Positions 1 to 8,031 of a stretch of 50,417 nt of DNA are shown one piece after another. The notes under the pieces were generated by a model. The model was not told where the DNA came from, made no database searches, and saw nothing but the letters and a program-made list of their open reading frames with translations. Origin of the DNA: Stenotrophomonas maltophilia (lineage in GTDB: Bacteria > Pseudomonadota > Gammaproteobacteria > Xanthomonadales > Xanthomonadaceae); the NCBI GenBank assembly GCA_002435595.1, contig DJBL01000017.1:1-50417 (forward strand). The letters run 5' to 3'. Every line of letters begins with the position of its first letter. The stretch's first letter is position 1. The position numbers were made by a program, and so were the translations under genes.

Positions 1-638
1 CCGTGCGCCGGCCCTGCGGGCGCGCGGATTTCGCGCAGCGCCGGGCGCAGCAGCAGCGCCGCGGGGACCGCCAGCAGCGGCACGATCAGGAACACCCACC
101 GCCAGCCCAGGTGCTGCACGATCAGCCCGCTGATGCTCGGGCCGATCAGCGAGGGCACCACCCAGCCAGCCGAGAACGCGGCGAACACCCGCGGACGCAT
201 CGCCTCGGGGAAGCTGCGCCCGACCATCACGTACAGCGATACCGAGACCGCACCGGCGCCCAGGCCCTGCAGCAGGCGCCCCAGTACCAGGTGCTGCATG
301 GTCTGCGCCAGGCCGGCCAGCAACAACCCGGCGATGAAGCAGCCCAGGCCCAGCCACAGCGGCCGCGCCGGGCCCAGCCGGTCGCACCAGCGCCCGGCCA
401 GGGTCATGCCGATCACGCTGGTGGCCAGCGTGCCGCCGAAGGCCAGCGCGTACAGGCGCAGCCCGTCCAGATCGTGGGCCACGGTGGGCATCGCCGCCGC
501 CACCGCCAGTGCTTCAAACCCGTACAGCGACACCAGCGCGACCATGCCGATGGTGGTGGCGCGGTAACGCGCGGAGAGGATCGACGGCGTAGGGACGTCG
601 GCGGGGGCCGCCGGGACGGCGGTGACATCGGAAGACAT
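1..638 (-). CDS. MFS transporter, N-terminal part (gene runs off the window)
   Basis: The first 212 residues of a major facilitator superfamily drug-type exporter read leftward from an ATG at 638 and continue past base 1. The protein starts MSSDVTAVPAAP and has hydrophobic helices beginning near residues 28, 60, 95 and 150. The segment RLLQGLGAGAVSVSLYVMVG resembles motif C/D regions of 12-14 TM exporters. The gene is absent from simple ORF lists because it has no stop in the window. It is divergent from soxR, and its promoter has the SoxR/MerR architecture described at 695-725, so it is probably a redox-inducible efflux pump, as is common for soxR neighbours. The substrate cannot be told. 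Confidence 0.85.
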   Translation of the reverse strand, partial: MSSDVTAVPAAPADVPTPSILSARYRATTIGMVALVSLYGFEALAVAAAMPTVAHDLDGLRLYALAFGGTLATSVIGMTLAGRWCDRLGPARPLWLGLGCFIAGLLLAGLAQTMQHLVLGRLLQGLGAGAVSVSLYVMVGRSFPEAMRPRVFAAFSAGWVVPSLIGPSISGLIVQHLGWRWVFLIVPLLAVPAALLLRPALREIRAPAGPAH

Positions 639-694
639 GCAGGCATCCAGGCAGCGGGCGGGCAGGGGCCTTGCGGTGTACCCCGGCGACGCGC

Positions 695-725
695 AGGATG
701 CCACCTGAACCATGGTTGAGGTCAA
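695..725 (-). promoter_or_regulatory. SoxR box in a 19-bp-spacer promoter for the MFS gene
   Basis: On the minus strand a -35 TTGACC (725-720) and a weak -10 CATCCT (700-695) are separated by 19 bp, the overlong spacer typical of MerR/SoxR-activated promoters. Centred in it is the 18-bp near-palindrome CCTGAACCATGGTTGAGG (704-721), with the CCT..AA and TT.AGG ends of known SoxR boxes. The promoter faces the MFS gene, and the box lies 8 bp upstream of the soxR start, so SoxR could also repress its own gene. Confidence 0.7.
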
Positions 726-728
726 GCA

Positions 729-1163
729 GTGATCGCGCAGGAATTGAGTGTGGGTGAAGTGGCCAGGCGCAGCGGGGTGGCGGTATCGGCGCTGCATTTC
801 TACGAGCGCAAGGGGCTGATCCGCAGCCTGCGCACGGCGGGCAACCAGCGTCGTTTCGCCCGTGACGTGTTGCGCCGGCTGGCGGTGATCCGGGTAGCGC
901 AGCGGGTGGGGCTGCCGTTGGAGGCGGTGGCCACCGCGTTTGCCGCGCTGCCTGAAAACAAGACCCCGACCAAGGCCGAGTGGGCCCGGATGTCGGCGCT
1001 CTGGCGCGGCGAGCTGGACCAGCGCATCGCCCAGCTGATGCTGCTGCGCGACCAGCTCACCGACTGCATCGGCTGCGGTTGCCTGTCGATGCAGCGTTGC
1101 CGCCTGGCCAATCCGGGCGATGCCCTGGGCGACCAGGGCGAGGGGCCGCAGCGTTGGGGCTGA
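729..1163 (+). CDS. soxR: Redox-sensitive transcriptional activator SoxR
   Basis: A 144-residue MerR-family regulator with an N-terminal winged helix-turn-helix (about residues 6-46, including GNQRRFARD), a dimerisation helix and the SoxR [2Fe-2S] cluster motif with cysteines 113, 116, 118 and 124. The spacing C-x2-C-x-C-x5-C is exactly that of E. coli SoxR. SoxR senses redox-cycling compounds through oxidation of this cluster. The start is GTG at 729, and the protein has family length. It is convergent with the SDR gene at 1185 and divergent from the MFS exporter, its probable target. Confidence 0.93.
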   Translation: MIAQELSVGEVARRSGVAVSALHFYERKGLIRSLRTAGNQRRFARDVLRRLAVIRVAQRVGLPLEAVATAFAALPENKTPTKAEWARMSALWRGELDQRIAQLMLLRDQLTDCIGCGCLSMQRCRLANPGDALGDQGEGPQRWG

Positions 1164-1184
1164 GCCCCGCTGCGGCGAACGGCC

Positions 1185-1787
1185 TCACCAGACGTTGAAC
1201 ACCTGTCCGCTCTGCACGCCTTCCACGCTGCGCTGGTAGGCCAGCGACGCGCGCTGGGCGGTGACGGCCTCAAAGCCGGGGAAGTACGCACCGTAGTCGT
1301 CCATCGATTCGACCAGCACGTTCGGGCTGACCACGTTGATGCGCAGGCCACGCGGCAGCAGTTCGCAGGCCGCGCCGCGCACGAAGCCTTCCAGCGCGGC
1401 ATTGACCGCCGTGGCGTTGGCGCCATCGCGGATCGGCTGGGCGCCGACGATGCCACTGGTGAGCGTGATCGACCCGCCCGTGCTCAGGTGGTGCTGGGCC
1501 ACCAGGCTCAGCCGCACCTGGCCCAGCAGCTTGTCCTGCAGGCCGAGGTTGAACTGGGCCGTGCTCATCTCGGCCAGCGGACCGAAATGCAGCCGGCCGG
1601 TGGTGGCGACCACCGCATCGACCTGGCCGATGCGTTCAAACAGCGCCTGCACGCTGGCATCGTCGGTCAGATCGACCTGGGCGTCGCCGCCGTGGCGGCC
1701 GGCACGGATCAGCTGGTGGTGGCTGCCCAGGGTAGTGGCTACGGCCTGGCCCAGGGTGCCGCTGGCGCCGACGAGAAGGATCTTCAT
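1185..1787 (-). CDS. Short-chain dehydrogenase-like protein lacking the catalytic Tyr
   Basis: A 200-residue Rossmann-fold SDR with the nucleotide-binding motif GASGTLG at residues 7-13 and a Ser in ITLTSG near 111. Where classical SDRs have YxxxK (about 125-130) it reads ATAVNAALEGF, so the catalytic Tyr and Lys are missing. This matches the Lin1944-like SDR subgroup, which keeps the cofactor site but lacks the usual active-site residues. The ATG at 1787 has GGAG 8 nt upstream. It is divergent from a LysR regulator across about 98 bp, so it is probably that regulator's target. Its reaction, if any, is unknown. Confidence 0.85.
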   Translation of the reverse strand: MKILLVGASGTLGQAVATTLGSHHQLIRAGRHGGDAQVDLTDDASVQALFERIGQVDAVVATTGRLHFGPLAEMSTAQFNLGLQDKLLGQVRLSLVAQHHLSTGGSITLTSGIVGAQPIRDGANATAVNAALEGFVRGAACELLPRGLRINVVSPNVLVESMDDYGAYFPGFEAVTAQRASLAYQRSVEGVQSGQVFNVW

Positions 1788-1857
1788 GCGTGATGCTCCG
1801 TAGAAGGACAGGGGATCAGTCTGCGCCGGCGGCGGAGGTTAGGTAACCGGCGTATGC

Positions 1858-1872
1858 TTTCCAGATTGGAAA
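1858..1872. promoter_or_regulatory. Perfect dyad in the LysR-SDR intergenic region
   Basis: TTTCCAGATTGGAAA has 6-bp perfect arms around a 3-bp centre and fits the T-N11-A pattern of LysR-type operators (T1859 to A1871). It lies 13 bp upstream of the LysR start, where autoregulatory LysR sites usually sit. A second, imperfect dyad, GGTTAGGTAACC, lies just upstream at about 1838-1849. Confidence 0.5.
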
Positions 1873-1885
1873 CCTGGAGTTATCA

Positions 1886-2770
1886 ATGGACACCTTGCGC
1901 TGCATGCAGGCGTTCGTGGCGGTGGTCGAGCACGGCAGCTTCAATGCCGCGGCCGTGCAGCTGGGGGTGTCCTCGGTGATGGTGGGCAAGTACCTCCAGC
2001 AGCTGGAAGCGCATCTGGGCGTGCGCCTGCTGCAGCGTAATACCCGCCGCCAGAGCCTCACCGACGCTGGCCGCAACTACCTGGCCGGTTGCCGCGCGGT
2101 GCTGGACCAGGTGCAGCAGGCCGAGGCCAGCGTGGAGGGCCTGCAGGCGCAGCCGCAGGGCGTGCTGCGGATCAGCGCACCGGTCACCTGGGGCAGCTGC
2201 GTGCTGGCGCCGCTGGTGGCGCAGTATCTGGCCGCCTACCCGCAGGTGACGGTGGAACTGGACCTGGGCAACCGCCGGGTAGACCTGATCGAAGAACAGT
2301 TCGATGCGGTGGTGCGGATGGGCGCGCTGGGCTCGGCCGAGTGGGTGGCACGGCCGCTGCCGCCGTATGCGATGCAGATCTGCGCGGCCCCGGCGTACCT
2401 GCGGCGCAAGGGCATCCCACGGCATCCGGCCGACCTGCGCGACCACGATTGCCTGACCCACCTGGCCTGGCGTGGTGGCCACGGCTGGCGCCTGCGCGGC
2501 CATCCGGAGCAGGACTGGTCGGAGCATTCGCGGCTGCTCTGCAACGATGGTGATGGACTGCGCCGGGCCGCGCTGGCCGGGGCCGGGCTGATCCTGCAAC
2601 CGGCAGTGCTGCTGGCCGAGGACATCGCCGCCGGCCGCCTGCAACCGGTGCTGGCCGATTACCTGCCCGAACCGCGCCCGCTGCACCTGGTGTACCTGCC
2701 CGATCGCCGGCCCCGGCCGAAGCTGAGCAGCTTCGTGGATTTCCTGCTGGCCCATCTCGCGCAATCGTAG
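1886..2770 (+). CDS. LysR-family transcriptional regulator
   Basis: A 294-residue LysR regulator. The N-terminal winged HTH spans about residues 1-60 (MDTLRCMQAFVAVVEHGSF start, LGVRLLQRNTRR wing), and the periplasmic-binding-like effector domain spans about 90-290. It resembles the AaeR/DsdC-type LysRs usually divergent from oxidoreductase genes. The ATG at 1886 has GGAG 7 nt upstream. It is divergently transcribed from the SDR at 1185-1787, the most likely target. Its TAG stop (2768-2770) is part of the GTAG head of the first REP in the following cluster. Confidence 0.9.
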   Translation: MDTLRCMQAFVAVVEHGSFNAAAVQLGVSSVMVGKYLQQLEAHLGVRLLQRNTRRQSLTDAGRNYLAGCRAVLDQVQQAEASVEGLQAQPQGVLRISAPVTWGSCVLAPLVAQYLAAYPQVTVELDLGNRRVDLIEEQFDAVVRMGALGSAEWVARPLPPYAMQICAAPAYLRRKGIPRHPADLRDHDCLTHLAWRGGHGWRLRGHPEQDWSEHSRLLCNDGDGLRRAALAGAGLILQPAVLLAEDIAAGRLQPVLADYLPEPRPLHLVYLPDRRPRPKLSSFVDFLLAHLAQS

Positions 2771-2900
2771 TGCCACGCCATGCGTGGCAACTGTTGATTC
2801 GGGCAGCGCGCGGCAGCCACCCATGGGGTGGCTCTACGGGGGTGATCGTAGCGGCAGCCACCCACGGGGTGGGCGATCGTAGTGCCACGCCATGCGTGGC
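2767..2900. repeat. Cluster of GTAG-headed REP palindromes (GCCACGC/GCCACCC type)
   Basis: Units occur at 2767-2788 (+), 2816-2837 (-), 2848-2874 (+, irregular) and 2879-2900 (+). Each starts with GTAG followed by a hairpin: the first and last have arms GCCACGC and GCGTGGC, the second GCCACCC and GGGTGGC. They fill the space between the convergent lysR and proC genes. This is the REP class known from Stenotrophomonas; this arm sequence differs from the units flanking the RAYT gene at 15680. Confidence 0.85.
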
Positions 2901-2926
2901 TGCCGTTGCGGGGCGCGTCGTGCCGC

Positions 2927-3748
2927 TCAGTCGTTCGCTGCCGACAGGGCCTGGCCGCGGCGGGTGGCGGCGTCGATCGCGCGGGCCACGGTCGCTTCGA
3001 ATCCGTCGGACTGGAAGGATTCGATCGCCGCCTGGGTGGTGCCGTTGGGCGAGGTTACCCGGCGGCGCAGTTCGGTGGGCGCTTCACCGGATTCGTCGAG
3101 CATGCGGCTGGCGCCCAGCAGGGTCTGCACCACCAGCGTGCGCGCGGCGTCGGCCGGCAGGCCCTGGGCGATGGCGGCCGCCTCCATCGCTTCGGCCAGC
3201 AGGAATACGTACGCCGGGCCGCTGCCGGACACCGCGGTCACCGCATCCATGCGGGCCTCGTCATCGATCCATACCGTGCGGCCTGCGCTGGCCAGTACGC
3301 GGTCGGCCTGCTGGCGCTGGGCGGGGCTGACCGCGGCGGTGGCGTACAGCCCGGTGACGCCGGCGCCCAGCAGCGCCGGGGTGTTGGGCATCGCCCGCAC
3401 CACCGCCGGATTGCCGCCCAGCCAGCGCTCAAGCTGCTCGCTGGTGATGCCGGCGGCGATGGACAGCACCAGCGGCTGCTGGCTGCGGGCCAGCGTGGAC
3501 AACGATGCGCATACATCGCGCAGCACCTGCGGCTTGACCGCCAGCACCCACACCGCGCCGTGCGCGGCCGCGTCGGCGGCGCCGGCATGGGCATGCACGC
3601 CGAAATCGGCCTGCAGCTGGTCGCGCAGCGCCTGCACCGGTTCGGCCACGTGGATGTCGCCGGCGGGCACGCCCTGGCGGACCAGGCCGGCAATCAGGCT
3701 GCGGGCCATGTTGCCGCCGCCGATGAAGGTAAGCGTGGATGCGCTCAT
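2927..3748 (-). CDS. proC: Pyrroline-5-carboxylate reductase
   Basis: A 273-residue enzyme for the last step of proline synthesis (NAD(P)H-dependent reduction of pyrroline-5-carboxylate). The N-terminal Rossmann motif FIGGGNMARSLIAGL (residues 8-22), the family signature VSGSGPAY (163-170) and the C-terminal VTSPNGTT (231-238) are all present. AAGGAG lies upstream of the ATG at 3748. It sits 30 bp downstream of yggS in the same direction, the usual yggS-proC pairing. Confidence 0.95.
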   Translation of the reverse strand: MSASTLTFIGGGNMARSLIAGLVRQGVPAGDIHVAEPVQALRDQLQADFGVHAHAGAADAAAHGAVWVLAVKPQVLRDVCASLSTLARSQQPLVLSIAAGITSEQLERWLGGNPAVVRAMPNTPALLGAGVTGLYATAAVSPAQRQQADRVLASAGRTVWIDDEARMDAVTAVSGSGPAYVFLLAEAMEAAAIAQGLPADAARTLVVQTLLGASRMLDESGEAPTELRRRVTSPNGTTQAAIESFQSDGFEATVARAIDAATRRGQALSAAND

Positions 3749-3778
3749 GCGATCTCCTTGGAACAGGGTTGAAGAAGG

Positions 3779-4459
3779 TCAGGCCGGGCGCGGACGCGCA
3801 CCGAACAAGGCCGTGCCGATCCGCACCATCGTCGCACCATGGGCGATGGCCTCGGGATAGTCGCCACTCATGCCCATCGACAGGGTATCGGCGTGGGGAT
3901 GCTGGTGGGCCAGTGACAGCCACAGGGCGCGCATGTTCTCGAAAGCCTGTGCCCGCCGCGCCGCATCCGGCCACGGTGCCGGGATGGCCATCAGCCCGCG
4001 CAGGCGCAGGCGCGGCTCGGCCGCGATCGCCTCGGCCAGCGTCTGCACCGCGTCGGGGGTGCACCCATGCTTGCTGTCCTCATCATCGATGTTGACCTGG
4101 ATCAGCACGTTCAGCGGCGGCAGGTCGGCCGGGCGCTGCGCGGCCAGCGCGGCCACCAGCTTGGGCCGGTCCACGCTCTGCACCCACTGGAAGTGGCGCG
4201 CGGCCAGCTCGGCCTTGTTGGACTGCAGGTGGCCGATCAGGTGCCACTCCAGGCCCAGCGCGGCCAGCGCCTGGATCTTGGCCACCGCTTCCTGCACGTA
4301 GTTTTCGCCGAACGCGCGCTGGCCCTGGGCGGCCAGGGCCGCCACGGCCTCGGCCGGCTGGGTCTTGGACACCGCCAGCAGGCAGGGGTCTGGCCGCCCG
4401 GCGGCGGCGGCTGCGTTGTGCAGGTTCAGCAGTATCGTCGGCAGGGGCAGCGCGGCCAC
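3779..4459 (-). CDS. yggS: YggS-family PLP-binding protein (PLP homeostasis)
   Basis: A 226-residue member of the YggS/PLPBP family, a single-domain TIM-barrel protein that binds pyridoxal phosphate and affects vitamin B6 and amino/keto-acid homeostasis without a known catalytic role. Motifs seen: LLAVSKTQP with PLP Lys32, FGENYVQE, HLIGHLQSNK and SMGMSGDYPEAI. The start is GTG at 4459, preceded by GGAAAA. It is divergent from pilT and upstream of proC, a conserved neighbourhood in proteobacteria. Confidence 0.92.
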   Translation of the reverse strand: MAALPLPTILLNLHNAAAAAGRPDPCLLAVSKTQPAEAVAALAAQGQRAFGENYVQEAVAKIQALAALGLEWHLIGHLQSNKAELAARHFQWVQSVDRPKLVAALAAQRPADLPPLNVLIQVNIDDEDSKHGCTPDAVQTLAEAIAAEPRLRLRGLMAIPAPWPDAARRAQAFENMRALWLSLAHQHPHADTLSMGMSGDYPEAIAHGATMVRIGTALFGARPRPA

Positions 4460-4464
4460 GGGCG

Positions 4465-4492
4465 TTTTCCGGTAGATCAGGAACGCTATACT
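4465..4492 (+). promoter_or_regulatory. Putative sigma-70 promoter for pilT
   Basis: TATACT (4487-4492) is a good -10 hexamer in the yggS-pilT divergent region, with a weak -35 TTTTCC (4465-4470) 16 bp upstream. It would give a leader of about 47 nt containing GGGGAG before the pilT ATG. The -35 match is poor, so this is tentative. Confidence 0.4.
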
Positions 4493-4545
4493 GCCGCCCG
4501 GGGAAAGAACCTTCCAGTCGCAGCAGTCATGGGGAGTAGCAGCGC

Positions 4546-5583
4546 ATGGATATCGCCGAACTGTTGGCGTTTTCCGTAAAGAACAAAGCGTCGGATCTTC
4601 ATCTGTCGGCAGGCCTGCCGCCGATGATCCGCGTCGACGGCGATGTCCGTCGCATCAACATTCCGGCCCTGGACCACAAGCAGGTGCATGCGCTGGTGTA
4701 CGACATCATGTCGGACAAGCAGCGGCGCGATTACGAGGAATTCCTCGAGGTCGACTTCTCGTTCGAGATTCCGTCGCTGGCGCGTTTCCGCGTCAACGCG
4801 TTCAACCAGAACCGTGGCGCCGGTGCGGTGTTCCGTACCATTCCGTCCGAAGTGTTGACCCTGGAAGACCTGAACACGCCGCCGATCTTCCGCGAGCTGA
4901 TCGACCAGCCGCAGGGCCTGATCCTGGTCACCGGCCCGACCGGTTCGGGCAAGTCGACCACGCTGGCGGCGATGATCGACCACATCAACAAGAACGAATA
5001 CGGCCACATCCTCACCGTCGAGGATCCGATCGAATTCGTGCACACCTCGCAGAAGTGCCTGATCAACCAGCGCGAAGTGCATCGCGACACGCACGGCTTC
5101 AACGAAGCGTTGCGTTCGGCGCTGCGTGAAGACCCGGACATCATCCTGGTGGGCGAATTGCGCGACCTGGAAACCATCCGCCTGGCGCTGACCGCCGCCG
5201 AAACCGGCCATCTGGTGTTCGGCACGCTGCACACCAGTTCGGCGGCCAAGACCATCGACCGCATCATCGACGTGTTCCCCGCCGGCGAAAAGCCGATGGT
5301 GCGCTCGATGCTGTCCGAGTCGCTGCGTGCGGTGATCTCCCAGGCGCTGCTGAAGAAAGTCGGCGGTGGGCGTACCGCTGCGTGGGAAATCATGGTGGGC
5401 ACCCCGGCCATCCGCAACCTGATCCGCGAGGACAAGGTGGCGCAGATGTACTCGGCCATCCAGACCGGTCAGCAGATGGGCATGATGACCCTGGACCAGC
5501 ATCTGCAGGACCTGGTCAAGCGCAGCCTCATCACCCGCAACCAGGCGCGCGAGTACGCCAAGGACAAGCGGATTTTCGAGTAA
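4546..5583 (+). CDS. pilT: Type IV pilus retraction ATPase PilT
   Basis: A 345-residue hexameric GspE-family ATPase that powers pilus retraction and twitching motility from the cytoplasmic side of the pilus base. An N-terminal PAS-like domain (about 1-100) precedes the RecA-like core, with Walker A GPTGSGKST at 130-138, Walker B DIILVGELRDLET and the His box HTSSAAKTIDRIIDVFP. The AIRNLIRE motif needed for retraction is present near residue 285. GGGGAG precedes the ATG. pilU follows after 51 bp with a REP between. Confidence 0.97.
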   Translation: MDIAELLAFSVKNKASDLHLSAGLPPMIRVDGDVRRINIPALDHKQVHALVYDIMSDKQRRDYEEFLEVDFSFEIPSLARFRVNAFNQNRGAGAVFRTIPSEVLTLEDLNTPPIFRELIDQPQGLILVTGPTGSGKSTTLAAMIDHINKNEYGHILTVEDPIEFVHTSQKCLINQREVHRDTHGFNEALRSALREDPDIILVGELRDLETIRLALTAAETGHLVFGTLHTSSAAKTIDRIIDVFPAGEKPMVRSMLSESLRAVISQALLKKVGGGRTAAWEIMVGTPAIRNLIREDKVAQMYSAIQTGQQMGMMTLDQHLQDLVKRSLITRNQAREYAKDKRIFE

Positions 5584-5585
5584 GG

Positions 5586-5607
5586 GTAGTGCCGGCCACT
5601 GGCCGGC
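5586..5607 (+). repeat. GTAG REP between pilT and pilU
   Basis: GTAG followed by TGCCGGCC-ACT-GGCCGGC forms a strong hairpin 2 bp after the pilT stop and 27 bp before the pilU ATG. Its arms match the REPs flanking the RAYT gene. Within a co-directional pair it may stabilise the pilT message or partly terminate transcription. Confidence 0.85.
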
Positions 5608-5634
5608 TCCAGGCAACCTTCGGAGTACACCGCG

Positions 5635-6768
5635 ATGAGTACCACCATCGACTTCACCTCGTTCCTCAAGCTGATGGCGCACCAGAAGGCGTCGGACCTG
5701 TTCATCACCGCGGGCATGCCGCCGGCGATCAAGGTCAACGGCAAGATCTCGCCGATCACCCAGACCCCGCTGACGCCACAGCAGAGCCGCGACATGGTGC
5801 TCAACGTGATGACGCCGGCGCAGCGCGAGGAGTTCGAAAAGACCCACGAGTGCAACTTCGCCATCGGCCTGTCCGGCGTTGGCCGCTTCCGCGTGAGCTG
5901 CTTCTACCAGCGCAACCAGGTCGGCATGGTGCTGCGGCGGATCGAGACCCGCATTCCCACCGTGGAAGAGCTGAACCTGCCGCCGATCATCAAGACGCTG
6001 GCGATGACCAAGCGCGGCATCATCCTGTTCGTGGGCGCCACCGGTACCGGTAAATCCACCTCGCTGGCGGCGATGATCGGTTACCGCAACCACAACTCGA
6101 CCGGCCACATCATCACCATCGAAGACCCGATCGAGTTCGTGCACAAGCACGAGGGCTGCATCATCACCCAGCGCGAAGTGGGCATCGATACCGACAGCTG
6201 GGAAGCGGCCCTGAAGAACACCCTGCGCCAGGCGCCGGACGTGATCATGATCGGCGAAGTGCGCACCCGCGAAGGCATGGACCACGCCATCGCCTTTGCC
6301 GAAACCGGCCACCTGGTGCTGTGCACGCTGCACGCCAACAACGCCAACCAGGCGATGGACCGCATCATCAACTTCTTCCCCGAAGACCGCCGCAACCAGC
6401 TGCTGATGGATCTGTCGCTCAACCTCAAGGGCGTGGTCGCCCAGCAGCTGGTGCCGTCCCCGGATGGCAAGTCGCGCAAGGTGGCCATGGAGATCATGCT
6501 GGGCACGCCGCTGGTGCAGGACTACCTCCGCGACGGCGAGATCCACAAGCTCAAGGAAGTGATGAAGGAGTCGGTGCAGCTGGGCATGCGCACCTTCGAC
6601 CAGAGCCTGTTCGAGCTGTACCAGGCCGGCGAGATCAGCTACGAGGACGCGCTGCGCTACGCCGACTCGCAGAACGAAGTGCGCCTGCGCATCAAGCTGT
6701 CCCAGGGCGGCGACGCGCGCACCCTGTCGCAGGGCCTGGACGGGGTGGAGATCTCCGAGATCCGCTGA
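5635..6768 (+). CDS. pilU: PilT-dependent retraction ATPase PilU
   Basis: A 377-residue PilT paralogue that assists forceful pilus retraction. Walker A is GATGTGKST (about residues 137-145). Walker B region: PDVIMIGEVRTREGMDHAI. His box: HANNANQAMDRIINFFPEDRR. It has the longer C-terminus typical of PilU and lacks the AIRNLIRE motif of PilT (it reads TPLVQDYLRDGEIHK). It is co-directional with pilT. No gene lies in 6769-6937, which holds only a small inverted repeat, CATTGC..GCAATG, at 6818-6834. Confidence 0.96.
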   Translation: MSTTIDFTSFLKLMAHQKASDLFITAGMPPAIKVNGKISPITQTPLTPQQSRDMVLNVMTPAQREEFEKTHECNFAIGLSGVGRFRVSCFYQRNQVGMVLRRIETRIPTVEELNLPPIIKTLAMTKRGIILFVGATGTGKSTSLAAMIGYRNHNSTGHIITIEDPIEFVHKHEGCIITQREVGIDTDSWEAALKNTLRQAPDVIMIGEVRTREGMDHAIAFAETGHLVLCTLHANNANQAMDRIINFFPEDRRNQLLMDLSLNLKGVVAQQLVPSPDGKSRKVAMEIMLGTPLVQDYLRDGEIHKLKEVMKESVQLGMRTFDQSLFELYQAGEISYEDALRYADSQNEVRLRIKLSQGGDARTLSQGLDGVEISEIR

Positions 6769-6937
6769 GCCGACGGCCCATCGCGTGTCGGCGTGGGCCG
6801 CATTGATGAGCCGAGCTCATTGCCGACAGCAATGGGCCCTGTGCAATCGGGGCGGGGCAGGATCGTAAGGTGGCGGGGTTGGATCGGGCCTGGCCCGATC
6901 TCCCCCCATCTCCGGCAGCGCCGGAAGGAGCACGATC

Positions 6938-7921
6938 ATGCACACACGTACCCTCGGCAACAGTGGCCTGCGCGTGTCCGCGCTGGGCCTGGGCTGCATG
7001 GGCCTGAGCTTCGGCTACGGCCCGGCCACCGACACCGGCACGGCCACCACCCTGCTGCATGCAGCCGTGGAGCAGGGCGTGACGTTCTTCGACACGGCCG
7101 AGGTCTATGGCCCGTTCCGCAACGAGGCGCTGCTGGGCCAGGCGCTGGCGCCGTACCGTGAGCAGGTGGTGATCGCCACCAAGTTCGGGTTCAAGGACGG
7201 CCATGCCGACGCCGGCCTGGACAGTCGCCCCGAGCGCATCCGCGCGGTGGCCGAGGCCAGCCTGCAGCGGCTGCGCACCGACCGCATCGACCTGTTCTAC
7301 CAACACCGCGTGGACCCGAACGTGCCGATCGAAGACGTGGCTGGCACGGTCAAGGACCTGATCGCCGAAGGCAAGGTGACGCACTTCGGGCTGTCCGAGG
7401 CCGGTGCCGATACCATCCGCCGCGCGCACGCGGTGCACCCGGTGGCCGCCCTGCAGAGCGAGTACTCGCTGTGGTGGCGCGAACCGGAGCAGAGCGTGCT
7501 GCCGGTGCTGGAGGAGTTGGGGATCGGCTTTGTGCCGTTCAGTCCGCTCGGCAAGGGCTTCCTGACCGGGGCGATCAACGCCGACACCGCGTTCGCCGCC
7601 GATGATTTCCGCAACACCGTGCCACGCTTCGCTGCCGAGGCGCGCCAGGCCAACCAGGCCCTGGTCGAGCGCATCAGCGCGATCGCCACCGCCAAGGGTG
7701 CAACGCCAGCGCAGGTTGCGCTGGCCTGGCTGCTGGCGCGCAAGCCCTGGATCGTGCCGATCCCCGGCACCACCAAGCTGCATCGACTGCAGGAGAACCT
7801 GGGCGCGGTGTCGCTGCAGCTCGATGCACACGACCTGCAGCAGATCGGCGTGGCGCTGGACAGCATCGCCATCGTCGGCGACCGCTACAACGCCGCCCGG
7901 CAGAAGCTCGTCGCGCGCTGA
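6938..7921 (+). CDS. Aldo/keto reductase
   Basis: A 327-residue (beta/alpha)8 NADPH-dependent aldo/keto reductase. The catalytic tetrad is visible as Asp52 and Tyr57 (FFDTAEVYGP), Lys82 (IATKFGF) and His123 (FYQHRVDP); the C-terminal IPGTTKLHRLQENL binds the 2'-phosphate end of NADPH. It resembles the AKR13/YakC-type group. AAGGAG lies 8 nt upstream of the ATG. It is convergent with the hydrolase at 8032. The physiological substrate is unknown; carbonyl detoxification is a reasonable guess. Confidence 0.9.
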   Translation: MHTRTLGNSGLRVSALGLGCMGLSFGYGPATDTGTATTLLHAAVEQGVTFFDTAEVYGPFRNEALLGQALAPYREQVVIATKFGFKDGHADAGLDSRPERIRAVAEASLQRLRTDRIDLFYQHRVDPNVPIEDVAGTVKDLIAEGKVTHFGLSEAGADTIRRAHAVHPVAALQSEYSLWWREPEQSVLPVLEELGIGFVPFSPLGKGFLTGAINADTAFAADDFRNTVPRFAAEARQANQALVERISAIATAKGATPAQVALAWLLARKPWIVPIPGTTKLHRLQENLGAVSLQLDAHDLQQIGVALDSIAIVGDRYNAARQKLVAR

Positions 7922-7928
7922 TGCCCGC

Positions 7929-7965
7929 CCGGTGCACGCACGACCAACGGTCGCGCGTGCACCGG
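7929..7965. repeat. Long hairpin between convergent genes
   Basis: Arms CCGGTGCACGC and GCGTGCACCGG (11 bp, perfect) enclose an inner 5-bp CGACC/GGTCG stem with an AAC loop. It lies 8 bp after the aldo/keto reductase stop and is followed on the minus strand by a GTAGCGACC sequence, suggesting an enlarged or decayed REP. There is no U-tract, so it is not a classical terminator, but it may block read-through in both directions. Confidence 0.5.
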
Positions 7966-8031
7966 CCACAAGGTCGCTACACCGATCCCGCACTCATCCC
8001 GGTAGGTGGCGACCGTGGGTCAGCACGCAGC

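Noticed and set aside
1156..1168. GGGGCTGAGCCCC palindrome at the soxR stop as a terminator
   Set aside because: Stem of only six bases with no T-tract on either strand; probably incidental in high-G+C sequence.
4486..6546. 686-codon open frame antisense to pilT and pilU
   Set aside because: It is the complement of two clearly recognised ATPase genes; such long antisense frames arise from high G+C third positions.
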